Source: Bacteroidota bacterium (lineage in GTDB: Bacteria > Bacteroidota > Bacteroidia > Bacteroidales > F082). Taken from it: 41,832 nucleotides of DNA. The position numbers were made by a program, and so were the translations under genes. The notes beneath the pieces are model-generated. The model was not told the origin of the DNA. It saw only the letters and a list, made by a program, of their open reading frames with translations, and did no database searches. Where the stretch lies: positions 1 through 41,832 of the forward strand of contig JACNJS010000063.1 of NCBI GenBank assembly GCA_014382445.1, written 5' to 3'. Of the stretch, positions 1 through 7,269 are shown in pieces. How positions within the stretch are numbered: the stretch's first letter is position 1; each line of letters starts with the position of its first letter.

Positions 1-244
1 TAATTAGCGTAATTAGATGATAAACATCTTTTTTGTAATGATCCAATGATTTATTTTGTCATCCCCGATACGGTCGTTCCTCCCTACGGGGCAGGCGAAT
101 TGAACGAATTTGACGAATTGGTTTGTGTCAGATATAATTCGTTTAATTAGCGTAATTAGATGATAAACATCTTTTTTGTAATGATCCAATGATTTATTTT
201 GTCATCCCCGATACGGTCGTTCCTCCCTACGGGGCAGGCGAATT
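1..244. repeat. Two direct-repeat units, 143-bp period
   Basis: Bases 1-101 recur almost exactly at 144-244, so the region is a tandem repeat with a 143-bp period. Each unit has a TAATTAGCG stretch, a T-rich spacer, then a CCCCGATACGG...CTACGGGG hairpin-like segment ending in GCAGGCGAATT. The GAATT/CGAATT-rich stretch at 97-120 is roughly complementary to 138-165, so neighbouring units can pair into a long imperfect stem. I see no gene here. The same building blocks recur between the gene modules up to about 7 kb. Confidence 0.85.
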
Positions 245-292
245 TTACGAATTTTACGAATTGTATTTTATTATAATTAGTTGATTTAATGA

Positions 293-667
293 CTAGTGCC
301 TCACGATGCGTTTGTATTCGAGGCTTTCAGCTCCGAAGTTTATTAATAATCCGAGTTTATAACCTGTTGCCTTTAGATAATTTATTACCTGAGATTCGTG
401 TACACCACTTAATTCATTTATTGCCTTAATTTCAATTATTATTTTGCCATAACATACGAAGTCAGCAATGTAGTATTTTGAAAGAGCTTGTCCTTTATAA
501 TTAACTTCTAGCTTTTCTTCAAAGTCAAATGGAATTTCTTTATTGTCTAGTTCAATTGCTAAGGCTTCATGATAGACAGACTCAAGAAATCCTGATCCTA
601 ACTCCCTATGGACTTCCATGGCAGCTCCTATTATTTCATATGATTCTTCTTTGAATAATAGTTTCAT
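293..667 (-). CDS. GxxExxY family protein, copy 1
   Basis: A 124-residue protein with the family's name-giving motif GFLESVY at residues 26-32. Later it has D69 and E79-I-K81, a spacing that fits a PD-(D/E)xK nuclease-like core. The family is common and multicopy in Bacteroidota, and its biological role is not established. The start fits because a close paralogue at 4022-4396 has the same length and alignable N-terminus. It is a single gene on the minus strand bordered on both sides by the interspersed repeats. Nuclease activity is inference from the D...ExK residues, not shown. Confidence 0.9.
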   Translation of the reverse strand: MKLLFKEESYEIIGAAMEVHRELGSGFLESVYHEALAIELDNKEIPFDFEEKLEVNYKGQALSKYYIADFVCYGKIIIEIKAINELSGVHESQVINYLKATGYKLGLLINFGAESLEYKRIVRH

Positions 668-950
668 AATGTTTGACCTACAATAGTTTTGTCATCGAAT
701 TGGACGCTTGCCTGACTTGCCTTCGTCCGTTTAATCGGCGAGGCAGGAATTTGACGAATTTTATTTTTCGTGCAATTTGTGTAATCCGAGGATAACATTT
801 TTTCCGGTTTCACCCAATACACATTACGCCATCAAGCGTAACGCCACCAGGCGTAATCATATATTCTTCAATACAAACATCATAAAAAGGGATCTGAAAA
901 TTCGTATTGTGTATTATTTCGCTCTAACAAACCGTCATCATTCTATCTCC
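668..950. other. Intergenic stretch with repeat remnant and hairpin
   Basis: No convincing gene. Bases 690-790 contain a degenerate copy of the CGAATT-type repeat (CGGCGAGGCAGG, TTTGACGAATTT). A perfect 8-bp inverted repeat ATTACGCC/GGCGTAAT lies at 823-830 and 850-857 with a 19-base loop. The short plus-strand reading frame here has no family resemblance and overlaps the 3' end of the HEPN gene. Confidence 0.6.
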
Positions 951-1406
951 TTAAAGCTTAGCTATCACTTTCTCTACATATTGCAAAGTATTTTTGGCAA
1001 TAGATATAAGTATACCTGTTTGCTTTGTTACTTCTGTAAATAATTCTATCAAATCTGAGAATGTGTACTCATGAACAATATCGTTTCGTAACTCCTTTAT
1101 TAATCTAAGTTCATCAATTGTGGATATCAATTCTTGCTTCTCGAAATAGATCAAAGAATCAATCCATGTTAATGACTCTCCATGTTCAATGTAGGTTATG
1201 CTACGCAATACTTTATTAGTTAGTATATCTGTTGTCCTGGCAAATCTGGCAGTAAGTGCTTCCATTGCATCAAACTCGCTGTCTGTGAGTTTATCAGAAT
1301 CCACAAATTCATTACATATTGTAAACAATCTTTGAAGCCAGATTATAGAATCTGAAAGAGACTGTACATTTTCCTTTAGAATATCTATTTTGTCGTTATA
1401 TGTCAT
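951..1406 (-). CDS. HEPN-domain (HepT-like) toxin, module 1
   Basis: A 151-residue all-helical protein with R107-NDIV-H112-E-Y114, the Rx4HxY signature of HEPN ribonuclease toxins of HEPN/MNT pairs. In characterised HepT/MntA systems the Tyr two residues after the His is adenylylated by the partner to silence the toxin. It starts inside the end of the MNT gene upstream (4-base ATGA-type overlap at 1403-1406), so the two are translationally coupled with the antitoxin first. It is paralogous to the pair at 4797-5572. RNase function is inferred from the motif. Confidence 0.85.
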   Translation of the reverse strand: MTYNDKIDILKENVQSLSDSIIWLQRLFTICNEFVDSDKLTDSEFDAMEALTARFARTTDILTNKVLRSITYIEHGESLTWIDSLIYFEKQELISTIDELRLIKELRNDIVHEYTFSDLIELFTEVTKQTGILISIAKNTLQYVEKVIAKL

Positions 1407-1684
1407 AACAGTACACCTTCTTTTAATGCAACCTTTGTAAAATGTGTAACCGGTCTTGGTGTAATGATGATATCTATTTTTCTATTACCCAATATATCTT
1501 TTAATTTGAATCTAATTTTCAACTTATCCCTTAATACCAGTGTACTACTTAAGACTAATATATCAATATCACCCCCCCGCTTAGTATCATCAACTCTGGA
1601 TCCGAATAAATAAATCCTTGCATTAGGATCTAATTCCATTATGATTTGTTTAATGGTGGTTATTTCGTGACTGGAAAGTCGCAT
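1403..1684 (-). CDS. MNT nucleotidyltransferase (MntA-like) antitoxin, module 1
   Basis: A 93-residue minimal nucleotidyltransferase. It has G28-S29 followed by D39-I-D41 (GSx9DxD), then KIDIIIT as the probable third-acidic strand. These are the metal/nucleotide-binding residues of the polymerase-beta-type fold. In known pairs the enzyme transfers AMP to the HEPN toxin. It is the first gene of a two-gene unit and overlaps the HEPN gene by 4 bases. A candidate -7 box lies about 60 bases upstream. All catalytic residues look intact, so the module may be active. Confidence 0.85.
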   Translation of the reverse strand: MRLSSHEITTIKQIIMELDPNARIYLFGSRVDDTKRGGDIDILVLSSTLVLRDKLKIRFKLKDILGNRKIDIIITPRPVTHFTKVALKEGVLL

Positions 1685-1747
1685 TTTGTTCTTTATTCGT
1701 TGCTTATGGTACTATTAGTATCGTTGCCATTCGTTTAAGTGCTTTCA

Positions 1748-1755
1748 CAAAGATA
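1748..1755 (-). promoter_or_regulatory. Candidate -7 box for HEPN/MNT module 1
   Basis: On the minus strand this reads TATCTTTG, a perfect fit to the Bacteroidota TAnnTTTG element, about 63 bases before the MNT start. I see no TTG at the expected -33 spacing, so support is partial. Confidence 0.4.
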
Positions 1756-2311
1756 ATGAATATTTCACTATTTCGTCCGGATACTAATGAATTGGTTTAA
1801 TTAGTGTAGTTATATGATATAATTCTTCAACTGATTGATGGTGTGTTTAGTCCTGCCTAGCCGGTTTAACTGCCGTAGGCATGTCAGGCAGGCGTGCATT
1901 TTTTGTCATCCCCGATACGGTTTACCCCGTTGGATTTTTTTATCCAACCGGGGTCGTCCCCTGTTAAATATGCTCCTGATGAAATATTACTTCGTAATTT
2001 CATCCCATACAGTTGTTCCTCCTTACGGGACAGGCAGGATAAATCCGCATTTCACAGGGTAAACCTCCTTACGGGACAGGCAGGATAAATCCGCATTTCA
2101 TCCTGTACGGTCGTGCCCTGTTAAATATGCTCTGCATTTCACAGGGTAAACCTCCCTACAGGACAAGTAGGGTAAACCTCCCTTACTGGGTAAACTTCAC
2201 TACCACCGTACGGGGTGAAATATAAAAAGATTTCACCCCGTACGGTCGTACCTCTCTACGGGACAGGCGTGGCAGGCGGATTTGCACGAATTATTGTCCC
2301 CTGATAAGCTA
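1756..2311. repeat. Degenerate TACGG / GGGTAAACC repeat field
   Basis: Gene-free stretch packed with broken copies of the same motifs: CATCCCCGATACGGT, CCCCGTTGGATTTTTTTATCCAACCGGGG (a hairpin around 1926-1953), repeated blocks CTCCTTACGGGACAGGCAGGATAAATCCGCATTTCA (twice, near 2020-2100), and CACCCCGTACGGTCGT. Apparent small reading frames here (1835-2088) are translations of the repeats and are not called as genes. Confidence 0.7.
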
Positions 2312-2512
2312 TCAGCCGTTAGTCATTTCATACAGGACACCGTTTACCTGGTCAACATTTGCAGAGGCATTGAGTATTTCTATACCCACAATTTGATTAT
2401 TGCTAGCAAAATCAATAATAATACCTTGTTTTTCCTGATCACTTTCGGCAACAGCTAAAGAGGAAAGCTGTATGTAGAGGACATCTGTTTCTTTATCATA
2501 TTTAATCTTCAT
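2312..2512 (-). CDS. DUF2283 family protein
   Basis: A 66-residue protein opening with MKIKYDKETDVLYIQLS, which matches the start of the DUF2283 family. Later the stretch IIIDFASNNQIVGIEIL is also typical of it. It overlaps the DUF4258 gene upstream by 11 bases (2502-2512) and is surely co-transcribed. DUF2283 genes are repeatedly found next to DUF4258 or RelE-like genes, which suggests a toxin-antitoxin pair with this as the likely antitoxin. That role is inference. Confidence 0.8.
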   Translation of the reverse strand: MKIKYDKETDVLYIQLSSLAVAESDQEKQGIIIDFASNNQIVGIEILNASANVDQVNGVLYEMTNG

Positions 2513-2753
2513 ACTTTTCTAATTTAGATGTACGGTAAACCGTCACAATCAATGGTGGATTTTTTTTGGTGTTTACAAATATTCTGTAAAGGTAAGGTTT
2601 TTGATTTATGATATCAAGTTTTTGATAAATAGAAAGTCCTGTGGCATCAACAATGATCCTATCAGGATTCTCTAGTATTTCGTCGATCAGCTTTATATCC
2701 AGATTCCTGTGGTCAATTTGTTCGATGGCGTGCTTTGAGTATTTGAAGTTCAT
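2502..2753 (-). CDS. DUF4258 family protein (putative toxin)
   Basis: An 83-residue protein. The N-terminus YSKHAIEQIDHRNLDIKLIDEIL and the C-terminal LIVTVYRTSKLEKY segment resemble the DUF4258 family, a small alpha/beta protein with a possible RelE/BrnT-like fold. It is the first gene of a two-gene unit and overlaps the DUF2283 gene by 11 bases. Catalytic residues are not obvious by eye. It sits alone between two repeat fields, like the other modules of the island. A toxin role is inference from context and fold class. Confidence 0.75.
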   Translation of the reverse strand: MNFKYSKHAIEQIDHRNLDIKLIDEILENPDRIIVDATGLSIYQKLDIINQKPYLYRIFVNTKKNPPLIVTVYRTSKLEKYED

Positions 2754-3400
2754 CTTTGTCCACGTAAGGTAAAAGAGGGCTTCAGTTGTCCACGATTATT
2801 TTGTCCACCCCGTACGTTCGTTTCCTGTTAAATATTTCTTCGAAATTTCATCCTGTACGGTCGTGCCTCTCTACAGGACAAGTAGGATAAACCTCACTAC
2901 CATAGTGAAATGAAAAGAATTTCACATGGCAGGCAGGGCAGGCGGATTTAGCGGATTGTTATTTTCGCTGGGCTCAAACTTTGATGCTTAATGTGTATAA
3001 TCTAATGATGATATTTTTTTTGTGTGCTTTGATGTTGTGTTGTGCCGGGCCTTATTTTGTCATCGGATTTAGCGGATTATTGTTTTCGCTGCGCTCAAAC
3101 TTAGATGCTTAGTTTGTGTAATTTGATGCTAGATATTTTTTTGCGTGTTTTGATGATGTGTTGTGCCGGGCTTTATTTTGTCATCCCCGTACGTTCGTAT
3201 CCTCACTACGGGGCAGGCGGATTGAGCGGATTTAGCGGATTGTTGTTTTCGCTGGGCTCAAACTTAGATGCTTAGTTTGTGTAATTTGATGATAGATGTT
3301 TTTTTGCGTGTTTTGATGATGTGTTGTGCCGGGCTTTATTTTGTCATCCCCGTACGTTCGTATCCTCACTACGGGGCAGGCGGATTGAGCGGATTTAACG
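2754..3400. repeat. Interspersed repeat cluster (about 163-bp units)
   Basis: No gene. From 2950 onward three related units repeat, each with TTTTCGCTGGGCTCAAAC, CTTAGTTTGTGTAATTTGATG, a T7-8 run, GTGTTGTGCCGGGC and ATTTTGTCATC. Equivalent positions in the second and third units are 163 bases apart (3088 and 3251). Two units end in a CCCCGTACG...TACGGGG inverted repeat followed by GCAGGCGGATTGAGCGGATT. The 2770-2930 part holds more degenerate TACGGTCGT and GGATAAACC fragments. Confidence 0.85.
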
Positions 3401-3952
3401 GATTGTTTGTTTTTGCTTTGCAAAAAATAATTTTTAATCACTCTTTCTAATTATATGCTTTGTATAACGTTCTTAATTTATCATCCGCTTAATCTGTTTA
3501 ATCCGATGATAATATTTTTTTGTGTTATTTGGATGTTGTGTTGTGCCGGGCCTTATTTTGTCATCGGATTTAACGGATTTAACGGATTGTTTGTTTTTGC
3601 TTTGCAAAAAATAATTTTTAATCACTCTTTCTAATTATATGCTTTGTATAACGTTCTTAATTTATCATCCGCTTAATCTGTTTAATCCGATGATAATATT
3701 TTTTTGTGTTATTTGGATGTTGTGTTGTGCCGGGCCTTATTTTGTCATCGGATTTAACGGATTTAACGGATTGTTTGTTTTTGCTTTGCAAAAAATAATT
3801 TTTAATCACTCTTTCTAATTATATGCTTTGTATAACGTTCTTAATTTATCATCCGCTTAATCTGTTTAATCCGATGATAATATTTTTTTGTGTTATTTGG
3901 ATGTTGTGTTGTGCCGGGCCTTATTTTGTCATCGGATTTAGCGGATTTAGCG
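3401..3952. repeat. 184-bp tandem repeat, three near-perfect copies
   Basis: GATTGTTTGTTTTTGCTTTG begins at 3401, 3585 and 3769, giving three consecutive 184-bp units that look almost identical over their full length. Each unit contains AATCTGTTTAATCCGATGA and, about 50 bases on, TCATCGGATTTAACGGATT. These arms are largely complementary over about 28 bases, so each unit can form a long imperfect stem around a T-rich loop. The array merges at 3953 into one more diverged copy (TAGCGG instead of TAACGG) that runs to the next gene. Confidence 0.92.
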
Positions 3953-4021
3953 GATTATTTGTTTTCGCTGGGCTCAAACTTAGATGCTTAGTCTGTTTAA
4001 TCCGATGATAACTTTTCTTTG

Positions 4022-4396
4022 TTATCTTCTGAACAACCTAATATGTTCTAAACTTTCAGCACCAAAATTTATTAACAATCCTATTTTTAGTCCTGTAGCT
4101 TTTAAGTAATTAATAACCTGAGCCTCATCAATTCCTGATAATTCACTCAAGGCCTTTGTTTCAACGATAATTTTATCAAAACAGATAAAGTCTGCTTCAT
4201 AATATTTTGATAATACTTGATCCTTGTATTTTATCTTAAGTCTTTTTTCCTGATTAAATGGGATTCCTCTTTTTTCAAACTCAACTGCTAATGCTTCTTG
4301 GTAAACTGCTTCTAAAAACCCACTACCTAATGTATTATGTACCTCCATTGCGGCTCCGATAATTTTGTATGTTTCTTCTTTGAAGATTAATTCCAT
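4022..4396 (-). CDS. GxxExxY family protein, copy 2
   Basis: A 124-residue paralogue of the protein at 293-667, equal in length and similar throughout. GFLEAVY lies at residues 26-32, and D69 and E79-T-K81 keep the D...ExK spacing of a PD-(D/E)xK-like core. It is a single-gene unit on the minus strand with the repeat array directly downstream and another repeat unit directly upstream. Two copies 3.7 kb apart in the same repeat context suggest duplication with the flanking repeats or repeated capture. Function is unknown. Confidence 0.9.
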   Translation of the reverse strand: MELIFKEETYKIIGAAMEVHNTLGSGFLEAVYQEALAVEFEKRGIPFNQEKRLKIKYKDQVLSKYYEADFICFDKIIVETKALSELSGIDEAQVINYLKATGLKIGLLINFGAESLEHIRLFRR

Positions 4397-4796
4397 GTTA
4401 GGTTAATCATTGTATTTTTTTGTCATCGGATTTCGCGGATTTAACGGATTATTTGTTTTCGCTGCGCTCAAACTTATCTGCTTAATCTGTGTAATCTGAT
4501 GATAGATGTTTTTTTTAGTTTACTTTGATGATGTGTTGATTCGTGGAGATTTTTTCATCCCCGATACGGTCGTTTCCTCCCTACCATAGTGAAATAGAAA
4601 AAGATTTCACTTGGCAAGCGGGGCAGGCGGATTTAGCGGCTTTAGCGGATTGTTTGATTGACACTAATTGCTCGGCGCTGTGCTTGAGCTTTTTTTTTGT
4701 GTTAATTAGCCTGCCCTATAGCGAAGCGTATGGGGTGTAATTCCAGCCTGAGGCGGGCAAGCGTGGATGATGTTTTTTTATCATCGAGGGTAAAAA
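4397..4796. repeat. Repeat unit between GxxExxY copy 2 and HEPN module 2
   Basis: No gene. It contains CATCGGATTTCGCGGATTTAACGGATT, TTTTCGCTGCGCTCAAAC, CTTAATCTGTGTAATCTGATGATAG, a T-rich loop, CATCCCCGATACGGTCGTTTCC, and GCAGGCGGATTTAGCGG, the same order of blocks as the cluster at 2754-3952. The reading frame at 4543-4740 is a translation of these blocks. Confidence 0.8.
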
Positions 4797-5276
4797 TTAA
4801 ATTCCAAACCGTTTTTCGGAATATATTTTTGTAGTATTCCAAATTTTTGAAATTATCACTAACTGCTCATTCAATTGATTTAAGCCATCTATTAATTGAT
4901 CAATTTGAAAAGGGTACTCGTGGGTTACAATGTTTCTTATTTCCCGTAATATAAGCCACTGGTTGATAGTGTCAATCAATCCCAATTTTTCGATTTTTGA
5001 TAATAAGTCGATAAAGGGGAGGTTCTCAATATCTTCCTGAAGTCCTTCCAGTATAATTGGGAATAATTTGTTTCCAATGGTATCCTGTAGTTTCGAAAAT
5101 CTATAAATTAACTGGTCGGTGTAGCTTATTTGTTCTCCAGAAAGTTCCCGATATGATTCTACATTAAGCGGGAAACTATTACCCATGCTATTTTTGGCAA
5201 ACATCATCCTATGGTGATGTAATTCACAAATAGATATTCGTTGTTTTAATCGATCCGTAAAATCCTCTCTTAACAT
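4797..5276 (-). CDS. HEPN-domain (HepT-like) toxin, module 2
   Basis: A 159-residue helical protein with R114-NIVT-H119-E-Y121, again an Rx4HxY signature. It is a paralogue of the HEPN gene at 951-1406 but clearly diverged outside the motif, so the two modules are not a recent duplication. Its start overlaps the end of the MNT gene by 7 bases (5270-5276). The residues needed for the RNase site and for the AMP-accepting Tyr are both present, so it may be a working toxin. Confidence 0.85.
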   Translation of the reverse strand: MLREDFTDRLKQRISICELHHHRMMFAKNSMGNSFPLNVESYRELSGEQISYTDQLIYRFSKLQDTIGNKLFPIILEGLQEDIENLPFIDLLSKIEKLGLIDTINQWLILREIRNIVTHEYPFQIDQLIDGLNQLNEQLVIISKIWNTTKIYSEKRFGI

Positions 5277-5572
5277 AATTCAACACTTTGTTTTTTAATG
5301 CTTTTAATGAAATTATCACTAAATGTATCTTTGATGTCAAAAACTACGTCAATTTTGCGATCTCCTAATTTAAGTTTAAGGTCAACAAGAAAAAGCATTT
5401 TGTTTTTTAGAGTCAGCAGTGATTTTTTTTGCGCTTTTATTAATAGGTCAATGTCGCCACCTTTTTTCAAATTATCAACACGCGAACCAAAGAGGAACAC
5501 TCTTGCAGAATTACCAAAATGCTCTTTAGCTGTTTGATTAATAGTTTGTATTTGATTTTGGCTTAAACGCAT
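5270..5572 (-). CDS. MNT nucleotidyltransferase (MntA-like) antitoxin, module 2
   Basis: A 100-residue minimal nucleotidyltransferase with G29-S30 and D40-I-D42 (GSx9DxD) and RKIDVVFD as the following acidic strand. It is paralogous to 1403-1684 (both begin MRLS and share GSRVD...GGDID). It is first in a two-gene unit with the HEPN toxin. A TATCTTTA box ends only three bases before the ATG, so the transcript may be nearly leaderless. The start is supported by the alignable N-termini of the two paralogues. Confidence 0.85.
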   Translation of the reverse strand: MRLSQNQIQTINQTAKEHFGNSARVFLFGSRVDNLKKGGDIDLLIKAQKKSLLTLKNKMLFLVDLKLKLGDRKIDVVFDIKDTFSDNFIKSIKKQSVELC

Positions 5573-5575
5573 GGT

Positions 5576-5583
5576 TAAAGATA
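5576..5583 (-). promoter_or_regulatory. Candidate -7 box abutting MNT module 2
   Basis: Reads TATCTTTA on the minus strand (7 of 8 to TAnnTTTG with TTTA for TTTG), followed by ACC and the ATG. No clear TTG at -33. If used, transcription would begin at or next to the start codon. Confidence 0.35.
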
Positions 5584-5965
5584 CTGAATATTTTTATTAG
5601 GATGAATGGAGATAAGTTTATGCCGGTTTTTTGTTCCCCCGTTACGGTTTATACCCCGTTGGATTTTTTTTATCCAACAGGGGTCGTTCCCTATTAAATA
5701 TTGCTCCTGATGAAATATTACTCCTGATGAAATATTCATCCTGAATTTCACCCTAGTACGCCACAGTACGGTCGTTCCTCCCTACTGGGTAAACTTTGCT
5801 ACAGGGCAGGCAGGATAAATTCGTAATTTCACCCCATACGCCACAGTACGGGGTATCTGCATTTAAAATGCAAAAGTGTTTACAAACGTATTCAAATGCG
5901 CTTGATTGAGGATTGAGTGCGCTTGATTGAGGGTAAACAGGATAAACCTCCGATGAATTTTTTCA
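5584..5965. repeat. Degenerate TACGGTCGT repeat field
   Basis: Gene-free. It has ACCCCGTTGGATTTTTTTTATCCAACAGGGGTCGT (hairpin, about 5651-5685), a repeated CTCCTGATGAAATATT (two tandem copies near 5701-5730), two CACAGTACGG blocks, and the tandem pair TGCGCTTGATTGAGGATTGAG / TGCGCTTGATTGAGGGTAAAC near 5896-5940. These are shuffled remnants of the motifs seen at 1756-2311. Confidence 0.7.
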
Positions 5966-6583
5966 TTAAAACTTTGTAGTGGTAACATCAATTAAAAATT
6001 GCTCTATTTGCTTTTTTGAAGGTTTTTCCCCATTTGAATAGTACACATCTTCAGTATAATCAATATCTTTAAAATACGACAATTGTTGCCTAAATAACTT
6101 TGCACTGAATGCTTTGCCGAACATTTCTTGTGCTTTTAATTCAATTTCTTCTAAAGAACAATGATAATTTAATAAGAAATATAGATCAACATAGTCTTTC
6201 CACTTAGCCCTTCCGCCCAAAGCAAGGGCTTTCATCGCTGCCAGGGTCAGTAAATTTGGCATTCCAATAATATTTTCAAAGTTTTCTGTTTTTTCAATTT
6301 CATATGGGAATGTGAAAAAAGTTAACTTTACATTATTTACAATTAAATGTAACTGGTCGTATTCCTGATGAATAACACTATAGTCTATATTTTGGCTTTC
6401 AAGTTTGTTTTTAATGCTTTGTGGTTTAATAAGTTTATTGGCGAATAAATCAAAATCAATGGATTGCCTATGGCCTAGCTGTAAACCAATAGCTGTGCCC
6501 CCAACAAGAATAAACTGTTTTGAGAATTCACCTATCAAGGGAAGCAGCGCAATTTGATTAGTGCTTAAAATTTCCTTGTGCAT
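5966..6583 (-). CDS. AbiEii-type nucleotidyltransferase toxin, module 1
   Basis: A 205-residue protein of the AbiEii nucleotidyltransferase family (type IV toxin relatives). It has G28-G-T30, G37-H-R39 and D43-F-D45, the GGTA..GHR.S.D.D core, followed by K118, R125 and K129-D130..D133, which resemble the family's second conserved cluster. Characterised relatives modify tRNA 3' ends or bind GTP. Here the partner upstream is not a classical AbiEi but a short DUF6922-like protein, overlapping by 26 bases (6558-6583). It is paralogous to 7270-7899. The catalytic core looks intact. Confidence 0.85.
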   Translation of the reverse strand: MHKEILSTNQIALLPLIGEFSKQFILVGGTAIGLQLGHRQSIDFDLFANKLIKPQSIKNKLESQNIDYSVIHQEYDQLHLIVNNVKLTFFTFPYEIEKTENFENIIGMPNLLTLAAMKALALGGRAKWKDYVDLYFLLNYHCSLEEIELKAQEMFGKAFSAKLFRQQLSYFKDIDYTEDVYYSNGEKPSKKQIEQFLIDVTTTKF

Positions 6584-6854
6584 GACGGCTAAAGTAAAGT
6601 TGGAAGAAGTTTTTCACAGGGGCAAAATAGTTGTTTCTTTCATTGCTGATTTGAACATTAAATATTTCATAGGCTTTATTAATTCCTATTAGTTCAAACA
6701 ATTTTTTTACAGATTCCTTATCCCCATAGTTCAAAATAGTCTCCATCAGCATCTCAAGGCTTATCTGCTCTTTTTTCTCTTCAGGTGTGTACCAAAAAAG
6801 ACTGCTGTGATCTTTGATGAAGTTTTTTATTTCCTGATTATGAGAAGATTTCAT
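6558..6854 (-). CDS. DUF6922-like antitoxin candidate, module 1
   Basis: A 98-residue protein with an LFWYTPEEKKEQI segment, then a helix-rich MLMETILNYGDKESVKKLFELIG region. The pattern matches the small proteins encoded immediately before AbiEii genes in Bacteroidota, which I recognise as DUF6922-like. It overlaps the AbiEii gene by 26 bases. It is likely the antitoxin or a DNA-binding repressor, by position only. A strong promoter match ends four bases before its ATG, suggesting a leaderless message and direct control of the module. Confidence 0.7.
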   Translation of the reverse strand: MKSSHNQEIKNFIKDHSSLFWYTPEEKKEQISLEMLMETILNYGDKESVKKLFELIGINKAYEIFNVQISNERNNYFAPVKNFFQLYFSRHAQGNFKH

Positions 6855-6858
6855 TATT

Positions 6859-6889
6859 CAAAGATACTTAAACTTGATGAACTATACAA
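6859..6889 (-). promoter_or_regulatory. Promoter of DUF6922/AbiEii module 1
   Basis: On the minus strand TTG (6889-6887), a 20-base spacer and TATCTTTG (6866-6859) match the Bacteroidota -33/-7 pattern. Only AATA separates the -7 box from the ATG at 6854, so the predicted transcript start lies at or within a few bases of the start codon. Confidence 0.65.
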
Positions 6890-7269
6890 TAGTTCCCATC
6901 GGTTTTTTTTCAACGAATGGAACGGATGATTGTTTTCGCTTCGCTCAAAGTTATTCGTTTAATCTGCGTAATCCGATGATAATATTCTTTTTAGTTTACT
7001 TTGATGATGTGTTGCTCCTCTGATTTTTTTTGTCCACGGTTTTCTGTCCACGAATTTCACGAATTGAAACTTATTATTGATTTATTCTATCTACTCTCCT
7101 TTTTCATTTTCAATAAACTGAACTTTACTGGAACTTTCAATTGCCTTAATAGCGATATCTTTTACAGATTTTTCAGACGTTTCAGCCTTTTGACCAAGAA
7201 TCTTAATCTCTCCCCCACTTTTGTTTTATATCTTCTTATTTTGTCTTTTGCTTTTCAAACATTTCATTA
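6890..7269. other. Intergenic repeat unit and possible gene remnant
   Basis: Bases 6905-7070 hold one more repeat unit (ACGAATGGAACGGATG, TTTTCGCTTCGCTCAAAG, TTAATCTGCGTAATCCGATGATAA, then TGTCCACGAATTTCACGAATT). From 7080 to 7265 the minus strand has short coding-like stretches in shifting frames, ending in KVQFIENEKGE near 7095. I cannot assign a family. It may be a decayed small gene, but support is weak. Confidence 0.5.

Noticed and set aside
777-1043. Plus-strand 88-residue reading frame
   Set aside because: Overlaps the HEPN gene antisense and repeat remnants; no family resemblance.
1835-2088. Two overlapping plus-strand small reading frames
   Set aside because: They are translations of the degenerate repeat field.
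3401-3952. Possible CRISPR array
   Set aside because: The 184-bp units are repeated throughout with no unique spacers, and no cas genes are present.
3232-4008. Small frames (3232-3441, 3268-3450, 3823-4008) with SGFSGLF-like peptides
   Set aside because: The peptides mirror the CGGATT repeat units and recur with them; no independent coding signal.
4543-4740. 65-residue plus-strand frame
   Set aside because: Lies entirely in a repeat unit and encodes its motifs.
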